A stretch of DNA of 64,000 bases from Ctenosaura bakeri (GCA_948474755.1 CAOLHI010001802.1:248001-312000), one strand, 5' to 3'; shown: positions 23,301 to 33,946, counted from the stretch's first letter. Made by a program: numbers and translations. Notes: generated by a model not told the origin, from the letters alone.

Positions 23301-23954
23301 TAACTTATACCAATAATTTGGATCATAATATGGTGAGGTGCAGGGGGGAACATAGATGTTAACAAAAATATAAGAGTGGTGTATATTTTTAATAAAAATG
23401 GCCATGGCATATGGAGCTAATCCTTTAAGAGGAATAATTGAAGCTGAAAGAGAAATGGATATCATTATAGCCAGGCCACCACTCGGTCTACCACCTTTAG
23501 AAGAAGAATGTGCAGTGTTTGAGTAGGCCACATATCCAGGAAGCCAAATATCATGCTTTAGCCAGGTTTCCTGGAATAGCAGGACCTGAAATTGCTTGAT
23601 ATAGTCTAGAAAATCACAATCGTCTAGTTTGTTCCTCCAGCCTGCTAAATTCCAGGACAAACAGGAAAGTCCAGATATTGAATATATTGATTGTCATTGT
23701 TGTGTCAAAACCTGGATTTCATTGGTTTCCTCTGAAGTTACCACCGACCCATTTATTTGTAAGTAAGGGTTACAATGTACTTGATGTATATCGGCAAATA
23801 CAGTATCTTTGTTTATAGTCTTCCTTTCATCTGATTCATAAGACTCCAATTTCCTCATCTCTAACCAATTCGCTGTTGTTTGACGTGCTTGACTAGAGAT
23901 GGTATTTCTATTACTGGGAGGGGATTCAAACATTATCAAATCATTCTGTTCCAT
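20319..23954 (-). pseudogene. LINE ORF2: endonuclease and reverse transcriptase, disabled
   Basis: ORF2 would nick target DNA and copy the element's RNA into it. The likely start is the ATG at 23954, 22 nt after the ORF1 stop and in the same frame. The frame is broken by TGA at 23696-23694 and then stays open to 20319. Residues are counted from the TTG codon at 23660, the first codon of an 1113-residue open block; that codon is internal and not a true start. Endonuclease residues: WN at 3-4, QETW 30-33, GDFNAR 140-145, VDY 219-221, SDH 243-245. RT motifs: GKAPGEDGLP 488-497, NYRPISLL 548-555, FIDLKAAFDS 619-628, RQGCLLAPLLFN 680-691. The active-site box at 721-724 is YADG where YADD is expected (GGT for a GAT/GAC codon). 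A Cys/His knuckle follows: C1033, C1035, H1045, C1050. No RNase H is seen. The premature stop and the lost Asp both argue against activity of this copy. Confidence 0.85.
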
Positions 23955-23975
23955 AGGAGCTGAAGCTAAATCCAA

Positions 23976-25100
23976 TTATTTCCTACTCATCACAGTTAGC
24001 CTTTCTCTTAAGACGCCCAATCTTGTTATGATTGCTTTTTTTTCAGTCAGGGGTAAACATTTATAAGAGTCTATTAACTGCTCTTCTTCACTGACCCTAG
24101 AGATATTAAATGGGTCTTGTGGGCAGCCTTTCTCAAAAGAGTTTGTCAATACAGGGTGTTGCTGCATGCAGTGGAACTCTTTATTAGGGGAGAGCAAGGG
24201 TGGAACTTTTAAACTACAATTTTCAAACTTAAAAGTTGATTTAGAACCATATTCTCCCCAAACCTTGGAATTATTCTTTACTGAATGGGATAATAAAGGT
24301 TTCCTCACTGTATCCAGAAACACTCGGGTAGGTACCACACCCAACCTAATAACAGAAGCTTTCCTCTTCATAAAGAGGGAAGGTATTCTAGCCGACCTAA
24401 ATACTAGGATAAATTTTTGCATTTGAGAAGGGGTGTATAAAAAATTGATAAATGAAAGATCAACTGCCTTAATTGGTAAATGTAGTATAGTACTGATATG
24501 CTTCCTAGCACAGCTCATTGTATTCCACCGAGGAATAGATTGTCTATAAGGGAATATACTTAAAGCAACCTGATTAACCTGAAGAGAGAGATTCATATCC
24601 TTTAGAAAGTTCTTAGCTACAGGGAATGAAGGAAGCTGGCTTGTATGAATGGTATTTGCAACTTTGATACCATCCTGCTTCTTAGTGATCATTTTTGAAG
24701 GAAATGTATGACTTTCCCTTTTTATAGTGGAGGTAAGACAGTCTAGTTTGTCTGAGATATTTCTTAATTCACTATAAATACTTTTTACAGTTGCCGCCAC
24801 CAGATTATATTGTTTTTCTAAAAGCATCCTATCATTAGAAGGAGAAATAATCTCCTGAAAGTCATCATGTCTACTCCCATCTACTAGGTTGCTTTTAGTT
24901 GTATTGTTTCTGCCTTGTAGATACTGGGGCTCTAAGCTTTCCTCTTCTAGAACATCAAACCTATTAGAGGTAGGAACTGCAAATTTAAAAACATCTAATG
25001 GCTGCCTATCAGGTTTAAAAAAGTCATCAATCTTGGGCTGCTTAATTTTAAGGGGAGAAGAGTAAGTAGGACTTCCCCGAACTCTCTTTCTAGAAGTCAT
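23976..25100 (-). CDS. LINE ORF1 protein (nucleic-acid-binding type), 374 aa
   Basis: This is the first open frame of the LINE. It starts at ATG (25100-25098) and ends at TAA (23978-23976), uninterrupted. Such ORF1 proteins package element RNA, but no textbook RRM or CCHC knuckle is obvious here. The N-terminus is basic (SRKRVR, residues 3-8), a plausible nuclear signal. Residues 21-28 read QPKIDDFF and fit the PCNA-binding PIP-box pattern Q-x-x-(I/L/M)-x-x-F-F, followed by KP. NRFDVLEEE follows at about 47-55, resembling short motifs preceding the structured part of other LINE ORF1 proteins. Residues 90-135 look helical with spaced Leu/Ile/Val and may form a short coiled coil. The C-terminus is basic. 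It lies in the same frame as ORF2. Confidence 0.75.
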   Translation of the reverse strand: MTSRKRVRGSPTYSSPLKIKQPKIDDFFKPDRQPLDVFKFAVPTSNRFDVLEEESLEPQYLQGRNNTTKSNLVDGSRHDDFQEIISPSNDRMLLEKQYNLVAATVKSIYSELRNISDKLDCLTSTIKRESHTFPSKMITKKQDGIKVANTIHTSQLPSFPVAKNFLKDMNLSLQVNQVALSIFPYRQSIPRWNTMSCARKHISTILHLPIKAVDLSFINFLYTPSQMQKFILVFRSARIPSLFMKRKASVIRLGVVPTRVFLDTVRKPLLSHSVKNNSKVWGEYGSKSTFKFENCSLKVPPLLSPNKEFHCMQQHPVLTNSFEKGCPQDPFNISRVSEEEQLIDSYKCLPLTEKKAIITRLGVLRERLTVMSRK

Positions 25101-26390
25101 ATTAATTGACTTTCAACTAGAAATTAAAAGAACTGGGTTAAGTAAATAATGCTTAATTAACTAAATAATTAAATAGCTAAACAGATATGTACACATATAT
25201 ATGACTATAAAAATAGAAACATATGATTAACATATATCTGAGAATCTAAAAGAAATGAAAAAGAAGAATGAAGTCTAAAAAAAATACTGTTTTCACAAAG
25301 AAGGCAGTGCAGTTCAATTTTATGATCCTGAAGCAAATAGGCTGAGTAGCATATAGAACTCAGGGTGCACCTCTTGAACTCAGATCTGCATCCAGACTGT
25401 TGTAGGCAGCAGCTGTTTGGGCTCTTCTTTCGTCTTCGTTCACAGGCTTTATCAAAGTTTCATCAGAACTCCCCAGAGGTAATTCCTCAGACTCAAAAGC
25501 AGGGGCTATCAGCGTTTATTATTGTCAATATCCACTGCTAGTTCAGTGTCTTCTCTACCAGACGCTGCAGGACCCTCAAACAAAGGGATAACGAACAGTT
25601 CGCAGTTCACAGCTTGCTGTCCCACATCATCAATCAGACCTTAAAGGATGGTAGAAGGCTCTATATCCTCCCTTCCTCCTCCTCTTTGTCCAGCCAACAG
25701 GTCAAAGATACAACCTCAAATCTCAAGCCTCTGCTCACCACTTTAGCATTTCAGCTGTGAGTTCCAAATTATAGGCAAATAAAGATGATAAGGACAATGC
25801 CAAAAAATGCAAACAGCTATGGAAAAGGACTGTTGTATATAAGCTTCTTCAACTTGAGTAAATATACCATCAGCAGTCCTCAATCCAGATGAAAATGGCA
25901 AGACAGCAGTTCTTAAGGAATAGTCGTGAATAGAAGTGTCTTCTCTGATGTAAACAATCCAGCTGTAATTTGCCTGGGCTCCACTCTGCCAGCACTCAGC
26001 TAGCCCTCAGCTGGCCTTCCAAAAGCTTCAGGTAGGTTAATTGTCAAGTGATCACAGCTGCCCAAATAAAGTCTTAAAATCTTAGAATCTTAAATAATTA
26101 AAACCCTAAGTAATAAAAATTTGGGGGTTATTAAAACCTCAGAACTTTAAAACTCAATGTTTAAAAGATCCAATGTTAAAAAGGTTGAAAAGATTAAAAG
26201 AGCAATAAAAAAAAAAGCAGCATCAACTTGCTCACTAAAATCCGAGTTAAAAATCACCATTAAGGACTAAAAAACACAACAAGTTATTCCTTTCTTCAAT
26301 TGGACTAATAGAATACCAAACCCTCCACTGCACTTACGGGTAGCAGACCAAAGCAACAAGACTAACCAGGAGCAAAAGCTTTGCTTTCTC
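25101..26390 (-). other. probable LINE 5' UTR
   Basis: About 1.3 kb upstream of ORF1 contains no long frame. It joins the ORF without an obvious repeat boundary until the unrelated sequence near 26.4 kb. The part next to ORF1 (25110-25270) is very AT-rich and the distal part (25360-26070) is more mixed. Internal promoters of LINEs normally lie in this region, but none was identified. The outer limit is uncertain by a few hundred bases. Confidence 0.4.
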
Positions 26391-27119
26391 CACCCCTTCT
26401 TATCAGAAGCAGTACATAAAAAACAAAAAGTCAGTGGTGCACCAATTTAAGCAGCTAAACTTGCACACTGAGAAAAACAAATGTACAACAGAGATGGGTT
26501 GGCATCCAAACAGTGAACTATGCCAAAGATAACAGAGGATAACAAAAGAATAAACAAACAGTCCATTAAATAGGGCCAGGGAGGAGGCAGAGAAAGTGCA
26601 GATATTGACCCCAAAATAAGAATTCGGTACCTCTAAAAGAAATTTTCCTTCTGTCCCCAAATGTCTAGCATGAGATACATCTGTTTCCTGAGTGTGTATG
26701 TGTGTGCGTGCATGCGCGTGTGTGTGTTGGGGGAGGAATGTCTGGAAAAGCAAAAATACCAAGCAGCCTATTCAGATTATGATCTCATCAAACACATACT
26801 TTAAAAGGTGTCTGAAAGCTTCTCTACGTATAATGACAGTTCTCTTTCCGCAGGTACCATGTCTTGTTGCACACATCTGACATGAGAAAATGGAGCTGCT
26901 TCTTTCCATTCAGCTGATGTCTCATGTGTCAAGATGGACTCCAGTGAGAGTCAAGTAGTGCTTTTGTTGATTGGCTGAGAATTCCTAAACTATTATATTT
27001 TCTTGCTCGATTAGGCTCTTAATACATAGTCCAGGGCCACCTAGTTCTGTACTTCATTTCCTCCTCAGGCATCTTCTGCCCCTTTACATTATTTCTAATG
27101 GGGTCTTTATATCTCTTGT
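26391..27119. other. unassigned sequence
   Basis: Only a TG-rich microsatellite (26691-26728) was recognised. Confidence 0.45.
26691..26728 (+). repeat. (TG)n-rich imperfect microsatellite
   Basis: Alternating TG with CG and CA interruptions; it underlies Cys/Val- and His/Thr-rich open frames. Confidence 0.85.
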
Positions 27120-27124
27120 CACTG

Positions 27125-27542
27125 GCCCTTTTCGCATGGCATTTTCGATGCAAAAGGGCCCCTCAAGCGTCACGCACATGTGAGGAGTGGTCCACACAAT
27201 GCACTCACATTTGCATGATGCTCCAGGGCCTGGCAGGGACCGCTCACACATTTTTTCTTTTTCGGCTTGAACCCGAAAATGGTGCATTGTCACGCATCGC
27301 TCCGGGGCCCCGTACGCACTTACCTTGTGTGCAGAGCCTCCAGAGCTGGGCCGGTCACGCTTCCTGTCCAGTGCAGCCTGGGAAGGTCCCAGGCTGCACT
27401 GTGAAAGGAAGAGGCGGAGCTCTCGCGCGAGCGGGTGGCAGCTGCAGAGCTGAAAGAACCGGGATGCGAGAGCCTCTTGCTGGAGGCTGCTTGCGTGAGC
27501 CTCGCACCTCAGCACTGCGAAAAGGTAAGGTGCGAAAAGGGT
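27125..27542. mobile_element. MITE, GCCCTTTTCGC family, copy 2
   Basis: It starts GCCCTTTTCGCATGGCATTT and ends GGTGCGAAAAGGGT, 418 bp. It is flanked by a perfect 5-bp duplication, CACTG (27120-27124 and 27543-27547), if the final C has mutated to T. It is GC-rich and aligns with 13136-13559 and 39301-39730. It has no coding domain. Confidence 0.8.
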
Positions 27543-27741
27543 CACTGTCTCAGGGGACAAATGATTTTCTTATTTTCTTTGAAAAGCCAAAAGAACATCA
27601 CACACCATTTGTTGGTGTTCAATTGCACACCTGTGTGATGATACACACCGGTAGAATACTACAGTGAGAATTGAAACTAAAGCAGAGCATTTTGAACTGG
27701 TTGAGGAAAAGACTTTTCTGACTGGGCTCAGGGCAGGGCAA

Positions 27742-28325
27742 TAACTCTGGGGCCCTTTTACATTACACAACTATGGCACTATAATTCCACTTTTACTGCC
27801 AAGCCACCCGTCAGGTAGGGGTGTAACTAAAGGAAGGAAGGCAAAATGAGAGCATCCACATAAGAATTCTGCCTCCTCAATAAAAATGTCCTTCAATCCC
27901 CAAATTTGCAGAGATACTGAAAATTGTTCATACCTAGAACTGTTTTATTTGCTTTGTTTGCATTCTCTTGGTAACTTTTTTTTGCCTCTTTTCCTTGGAT
28001 GCCTTAATTGTATATCTAAATGTGCAACTAAAGTTTTAATTTACTTAATCCTAGTAATTTAGGAGCTGATGGAAAATTCCACATGGATGGAGAACAGAAT
28101 AATTTTGTGGGGAACACTTTGCCCACATTTTGGCCCCTCCTCCTAGCTACACCCCTGATCCCATGCAAATCAGGAGTTTGTACTTTGGAGAGGCACTAGA
28201 GCTCTCTAACTTGAGACTTCTATATACCTCTCATTGCACTGCAAATCTCAGGCTTCCATAGGATGGAACCATGGCACTTACCATGGAATTATAGTTGTAT
28301 AATTGCCCAGTGTGAAAACTCCCCA
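27742..28325. mobile_element. MITE, CTTTTAC/CTTTCAC family, split by a nested element
   Basis: The left arm (CCCTTTTACATTACACAACT, then GGCACTATAATTCCACTTTT) and right arm (GGAATTATAGTTGTATAATT, then GCCCAGTGTGAAAACTCCCC) are inverted matches. They are separated by an inserted hAT-like element (27816-28157). Removing the insert leaves the usual length of about 200-240 bp. Confidence 0.65.
27816..28157. mobile_element. hAT-like MITE (CAGGGGTGTAGCTAG ends)
   Basis: The ends are TAGGGGTGTAACTA and CTAGCTACACCCCTG, imperfect inverted repeats of the same type as the 51754 and 63119 copies. No clear 8-bp duplication survives. It lies inside an older MITE. Confidence 0.6.
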
Positions 28326-28461
28326 TTATTGATGATTTGTAGGTGGACAAGAAAACAGATTATTAGGAGAAGATGTCTGTTATTTTGACCATCCAGGTAA
28401 TTAAAACAGAACACCAGTATTTCCTCTTTCTAAGGTACATCCTTTGATTTTACCTCATGTT

Positions 28462-28628
28462 AAGAGTGGTAGTGTAGTACAGTGGATGATGACACAGGAG
28501 ATGAGGGTTTGATTCCCCACTTGGCCATGGAAACACACTGAGTGACCTTGGCGCATCACACTCTTAGCCACAGAAAATCCTGTGATAGCTTTGTCTTAGG
28601 GTCACCATAAATTGGAAACTTATTTTTA
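28462..28628 (+). mobile_element. tRNA-derived SINE with Bov-B-like tail
   Basis: The head contains GTAGTGTAGTACAGTGG (A-box region) and GAGGGTTTGATTCCCCA (B-box region). The body has TGAGTGACCTTGGCGCATCA. The tail is TTAGGGTCACCATAAATTGG, followed by AAACTTA. It directly abuts a Bov-B fragment on the other strand. Confidence 0.75.
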
Positions 28629-28629
28629 T

Positions 28630-29960
28630 GATTTTAAAAAATTTGTTCTTGATCATGCAGTGTGTTCCCTTGCTGGTTGTAGAGCATCTCCACTCTAGGA
28701 TGATCAAATTTCCCTTTGGATCCTGTGGAAAACTTATCTTGCTCTATCTTTTTTGTGGTCTTCTGTTTCTCTGCATTGCTTATTATAGCATTTCTCTTTG
28801 TCCCTGTGCACAAGTGATTGAACAGTTGCATTCAGAGTTTATTTGGTTTTGCTTCTCATCTGTCCTTAACTGCTTGAAGAGTTTCATCTGTCATCCAGTG
28901 AGGCTCTTCTTTCTGGCTGAGATACTGCCTTCTTGAATTCTTCCTTGACGATGTCCCTGGCTTCTGCCCAGATTTCTTCTGGCTCCCAGTGAATTAGGCT
29001 TAAGATTGCATATCTATGTTATCTTTAAATTTTTAACGGATGTTTTTCAAGGTGTATTTTGACAGGATGATTGATTTAATGTTATTCTTTAGGTTTACCT
29101 TAATTTTTGATTGAGTAGCTGATAGTCTGTGCCACAATCTGTTCCTGGTCTTGTTTTTGCAGAGAGAATGCAACCTCTCCATCTTTTGCGTCCCATTATG
29201 TAGTCTATCTGATTTTTATATTGGCCATCAGCTGATGTCCATATGTACAGTTGCACATGCCTGAAGAATGAACTCCAGTGCAGAATCTTTCAGTTTCTTT
29301 CTCTTCCACCTCTGCAGTTACAGAATAAACTTGGATTATGGTTATATTGCTGGGTTTCACTTCACTGCTTCTGCTACAACTCTCTTTACTATTAATGACA
29401 CTTCGTTTTTTCTTAGCTTTCATTTCCTGAGTAAAATGCTGTGTAACTATTTGACTCAAACTTCCTGCCCACTTCAGCTCACTCTTTCAAGTGTTGCAAT
29501 GTTTATATAACGTGTAGCTTTCCATGATTCACCATCCTCACATTCCATAGGATGTGTTGTGCAGCTTCCAGCTTTCCTTTTACTTCTGAGCAAATCAACA
29601 GCTGAACGCCCTTGTGACTTGATTCTAGTTGCATCATTAGGCACAATACTACTCACACTTGCCTTCCGACCTTGGAGCCTTATCTTCTGGCACCATCTCT
29701 TGTTTCATTTTGGATTGCCTCATCATAGGGTTTTCAAGGTAGAAGGCTTCAAGAATGGTTTTCCTTCTGTCTTCTTCTGCACAATACTAACAGTCTCAGC
29801 TGTGGTGCCACTCTTGTTCTATCAGAGAGATCCTCCACCAGTGTCACCTCCCACTAATGCTGCTGTCTAGCACTGTCTGGCATATTTAATTTGGTTGCTC
29901 AGCAAAAGGACTAACTGAGATGGGAGATCCTACGAGCAGCACTGCTGTCGTCAGCGTAGT
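28630..29960 (-). mobile_element. Bov-B/RTE LINE fragment, endonuclease region
   Basis: Minus-strand translation gives, in order, SELKW (about 29.48 kb), ITIIQVYSVTAEVEEKETER (about 29.33 kb), and DGQYKNQIDYIMGRKRWRG with KTRPGTDCGTDYQLL (29.24-29.11 kb). These match the Bov-B endonuclease domain. The downstream linker is near 28.95-28.65 kb. Many stops and shifts show it is inactive. Part of the central endonuclease appears deleted near 29.25 kb. Confidence 0.8.
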
Positions 29961-31954
29961 CTCTTGCTTCATGGGAGAAGGTAATTCCACCACTGGGAAA
30001 GGTAATGCCATAGTGGAAATGCCCACTTACCTCAACCTTAAGTCCATTAAGCTGACTGAGATTCATTTCTGAGTTGACACAGATAGGCCTGAGCTGTAAT
30101 TTGTTGTTTCCCCCTCAATAAAGCAAGCCACAACAAACACCTTACACCATGATTTGCACATTAAAAGCTGTATGTGGCTGAAGTCTCTGGATCTGATTGA
30201 CTTACCTGACAGAAACTATGGATCTTTTTTTTAAAAATTTTTTTTTAGATCTATAGCCATTGGATTTAATGAACCAGTACAGATAAATCCGATTAAAAGT
30301 ATTTCTTTTGGTTTCTCTAAGATAAAAGGCAACCAGAACAGCGATAAATATTTTGCTCCTACACATCAATCACCTGAAGATCATTATCATGTTTTGCCCT
30401 TATTCAGTCAAGGAGGAAATCTGCCAATGAAAGAGTAAAACTAGCATTAGCGGCCAGCAATTTCCTGGTCCCTTGCTCTGAAACGAAACCTCTGGAGTTC
30501 AAGCACCATTAATATGCAAAGCCTTCATGGTTCTAGCACTTGGGAAAATTCTGTACAAAATGTTCATCACAGTGCTGACTACAAGCAATGGAATCACTCT
30601 TTATCTGTCTTTCATGGTAGCAATGTTACCTTCTTATGCCAAGCCACAGAGTTGGCTGTGGTTGAGTTATATCTTCCTCCTCAGTAAGAGTTCCAGTCGT
30701 GCAAAGGACTTTTCAGACGAGCGACCTAAGTTTTGCTATTTCCCCGCAACAAGACAAAAAAGAAGTCTTCCTGGAAGCTAACTCGCACCAGCTTAGCAGT
30801 GAGAAATGCGTGGCATTCACTGTGGCTAGCATTCCTTTTCAGCAGCAGATCTGAAAGGGGCCTTAGTCTAAAACAGCAGTTCACCCTCTTTGCCAGCAAC
30901 TATATCACAGAGTATATCAAGTATATACTTGATGATCATACTAATCCTGTAGTTTTTGTCAGCTTCCGAAGTTGGCATTCACATTTGTATAACTCCTTAC
31001 AAAATATTTTCAGGGCCAGTGGATCAACTCCTATATTTTAATAGGTTCCTAGATTAAACCTGTAGATCAGAATTCAAAGGTGAAGGGCTACGCTACCACA
31101 TCTTTCAGGCCAGAATCCTACTGTTAGTTCCTACAAGGGTAGACCTATGGAAGCAATGGAATTTACTTAAATCTTAAATTGGTAAATCACCCTGATTCAA
31201 TTGATCTACTCAAGTTGGAATTAAGAATAGCATTTAGGCTTCTGTCTACATATTTTGCAATTACCTCATCCTGACCTAGCCCTGAATTGTCCCTGTCAGT
31301 CCACATTGCAGGTGCCAATGGTGATCATAAAGCCACTGTTGCCTCTGCAGTCTATATGTCATGCGGCACTATCAGGTTACCCAAAACAAAATAGTATTAC
31401 CTCAAGGCTTCCACTATGTTTACAAACCTCAAGGCAGCTGCTGAACTTACAGCTTGTGGAGAGGCAGGGGGAAGGAAACATATTAAGTTGCTGCATAAGA
31501 GATGCCTAGTCTCCTGATGTAGGTTTAGGATATGAACCTCAGTGCTGAGTGGGAGATATAAAAGTTTTCTTTTGACCATTATAAAAAAAACGTGTACAGG
31601 AAGTGCAATGCATTTCTAACATATAAGGGCCAGAGCATCCCACTGAAGAGGGGTAGGGGATATTTTTGGCACTCTAGTTATACTGTTTGAATCCAGTCCA
31701 TAAAAGATGTATTTGTTTCTTCGTTTCTTTCCTCCAGTCCTTTTGGACTCCTCTAGATTCCTTTTCTTTGAATCTAGCAATTGTGATTACATTTTTAAAA
31801 AGATCTTCCTGTGATGTTTAAAATATGCATTTTCCAGAAACAGCTACTTCCCCACCCCCCCATTTTTGGCATCTGTGACCTCTGAAGGGTCACAGAGGTA
31901 GAAAACTGGTCTTTGGAACTGCCAAAACTGCACTGTCCTATGTTAAGGGTTCTA
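29961..31954. other. mostly unassigned sequence
   Basis: Short stretches near 30010-30120 and 31100-31210 resemble widespread ancient reptile repeats (for example TAGTTCCTACAAGGGTAGACC). Open frames between 30527 and 31041 show no domain and no splice-site support. Nothing else was recognised. Confidence 0.4.
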
Positions 31955-32140
31955 CGTTCCATCAGTGGGTCTGATGAGAGCCATATAGGATTTATGATCC
32001 AACTACAGAGGAGGAAGACGAAGTAATTGAAAGATTCTGTGCTGGAGTCCAGGAGGAAATTGGTCACACACCAAAACAGTCCTTTTTAATCATAGGCTAT
32101 TAGAATGCAAAAGTAGGAAACAGAGCAAAACAGAGCAACG
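31955..32140 (+). mobile_element. Bov-B endonuclease fragment, inverted relative to its neighbour
   Basis: Plus-strand translation of 31990-32080 gives YDPTTEEEDEVIERF and VQEEIGHTPKQS, the Bov-B endonuclease segment around VYAPT. The same segment occurs on the minus strand at about 32545-32705. The two are inverted copies about 400 bp apart. Confidence 0.75.
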
Positions 32141-32224
32141 GAGCTGGATTCAAGTCAGACGTAGAAAAGGTTACCTTTCCTAAGTATACAACAATATATT
32201 TGCATTTAGGCATTTCCCTTGTCC

Positions 32225-32375
32225 ATATTGATCCTTTCTTTAAGGCTGAGACAATGTGACTTGCCCAAGGTCACCCACTGGGTTTCCATGGCTGAGGGGA
32301 ACCCTGGTCAAACCTTAGTCTCCTAGTGTCGTAGTCCAACACTCAGACTATTACAACAGGCTAGCTCTGTTCTCC
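32225..32375 (-). mobile_element. tRNA-derived SINE, reverse orientation
   Basis: CCAAGGTCACCCACTGGGTT and AACCTTAGTCTCCTAGTGTC are the reverse of the family body and B-box region. It lies in the spacer between the two inverted Bov-B pieces. Confidence 0.6.
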
Positions 32376-32388
32376 ATCTTCTGCTTCC

Positions 32389-33290
32389 AATTATGTGGTC
32401 TATTTGATTTCTGAACTGGCCATTGCCGAGGTATACAGTGTCCTCTTAGTTTACTTGAAGAATGTATTTGTGATGAACTAACTGTTGACCACGCAAAATT
32501 CAAGCAGCTGCTCTCCTATTTCATTTCTTAATCCTAGGCCAAATTTCCCTCCTATTTTTGATTTTGCTCTATTTCCTACTTTTGCATTCTAATAGCCTAT
32601 AACTTAGAAGGACTGTTTGGTGTGTGACCGGTTTCCTTCTGGACTCCAGCACAGAATCTTTCAATTTCTTCTTCTTCCTCTTCTGTAATTGGATCATAAA
32701 CTTGGATTATGGTTATATTGATGTTTTTTCCCTGAAATCTTATTGACATTATTCAGGCATAATTTGTATTTTGTCCTTTGTCTGCTTTTGCTAAAACTCC
32801 TCACTATTAATGAGACCCCATTTCTTCTTAGATTTTTATTTCCTGAATAAAACACTGTGAGACTCAAAGTGTCTCATTCATGTCCACTGTAGCTTGCTCA
32901 CCTCTAGTATTGCAATGTCTATATGTTCCATTTCTTATTTTACAATGTCTAGCTTCCCCTGATTCATGCTTCTCACATTCCATGTTCCTATCATATGCGT
33001 GGTGCAGTTCTGACTTTCACTTCTGAGCACATCAACAGCTGAAGTCTTTTTGACTTGAGTCCAGTTGCATCATTAGCTATAGCACTACTCATACTTGTCC
33101 TCAGCACTTCCCCACTGGAGTGCCTTCCAATGTGGGAGTGTCATCTTCTGGTACTATCTTGTGTTTCATTTTGGATTGTCTTGCATTGTCAAAGTAAGAC
33201 TGTGATGATGGCCATCCTACATGGGGTCTGTACATGGACTAACTCCAGAATGTATAATCAGCTGCATAGCCCATGGGTCAGAGGATAAAA
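32389..33290 (-). mobile_element. Bov-B/RTE LINE fragment, endonuclease region
   Basis: Reverse translation gives the ITIIQVYD-like segment (32690-32720) and the NAKVGN and GKFGLGI segment (32590-32530). It then gives the stretch before DGQ (32480-32390). The 5' part (33290-32900) parallels the copy at 29960-29460. It is full of stops. Confidence 0.75.
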
Positions 33291-33849
33291 CTATATTCAT
33301 CCTGCTGAATCATTTTGCCCATGAAAGACCAAATTCAGTACCTGTATCCATTGATACATGGAAGCCAGGTTTTATAAGCAGAGGAAAAGTTTCTAACTTT
33401 TAAATAACATTGTGCACATTGAAATATACGCAATTTGTACTTGAGTCTTTCCTTAAAGGGTGAATTGCTCCCAAAGGTATCCCAGTGAAAGCTTGTATTC
33501 ATTTGATTATTAATTTGTCCTTGGGAAGGTTTTGAAAAAAGATACAGTTACTCCCTGACACTTCTCCCCCCATAACTACATTAAATTAATGCCGTTGAAT
33601 TTGTACAAATAAGAGGCTCTATATTCGCATCCAAACAACACACAGTGCTTAGACAATCAAGTTGCACCTTTCCCTCTTTTTCTTATATCCATTTAAAGTC
33701 ATCTAGGGTTGAAAAACTTTTGTGCTCTTGTCAATAAACAGCCCAAGGTGAGACTTAAAAGCTGAACCAAAAAAGTAGACCATATTCCCTTTGCTTTGTT
33801 CCACTCCAGGGCCTGATTTTCTTTGTATACAATGAAAAGCTTCACTTAC
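33291..33849. other. intron-like sequence downstream of the host exon
   Basis: No exon carrying a cytoplasmic tail was recognised on the minus strand here. The intron beginning at 33849 therefore extends further, probably past the Bov-B fragments. Confidence 0.4.
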
Positions 33850-33946
33850 TTTCTTGGCAATTTCCTCTTTGAAAGAAGGCATGAAACAGCAGCTGCAATT
33901 TCAATCAGCAGCAAAGCTAATCCAATACTCAGTCCAGTCCAAGTAT
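33850..33946 (-). CDS. host-gene exon: transmembrane segment
   Basis: A 97-bp exon on the minus strand. The acceptor has a pyrimidine-rich tract ending CTTGTCTCTGCAG, and the donor is AAA|GTAAGT. In the only open frame it encodes TWTGLSIGLALLLIEI followed by AAAVSCLLSKRKLPR. This is a helix of about 20 hydrophobic residues followed by Lys/Arg, as in a type I membrane protein. It needs two leading bases to complete a codon. The preceding exon (34039-34121) leaves one base, so the junction codon GAT (Asp) keeps the frame. The protein was not identified. The downstream exon with the cytoplasmic tail was not found. Confidence 0.7.

Larger units (their letters stand above)
20188..26390 (-). mobile_element. 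near-complete Vingi-like LINE
   Basis: A minus-strand non-LTR retrotransposon of about 6.2 kb. Its order is a possible 5' UTR (26390-25101), ORF1 (25100-23976), ORF2 (23954-20319), a short 3' UTR and a tail of TTGAAC units (GAACTTGAACTT when read on the minus strand, ending near 20188). ORF2 has an apurinic-type endonuclease and a reverse transcriptase, no RNase H, and a C-terminal Cys/His knuckle. That combination is known for the Vingi group of the Ingi/I lineage, which occurs in squamates. Family assignment is from domain layout and motifs, not from a search. The 5' boundary is approximate and no target duplication was found. Open frames of this length suggest a relatively young insertion, though this copy carries disabling changes. 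Confidence 0.75.

Noticed and set aside
23658..23660. TTG at the start of the 1113-residue block as the true ORF2 start
   Set aside because: It is a Leu codon just before the SWN of the endonuclease; the same frame extends upstream beyond a TGA to an ATG at 23954, a more natural start.
27084..27667. 189-codon plus-strand and 158-codon minus-strand frames
   Set aside because: Located in the second GC-rich MITE copy and crossing its boundary into unrelated sequence; not a gene.
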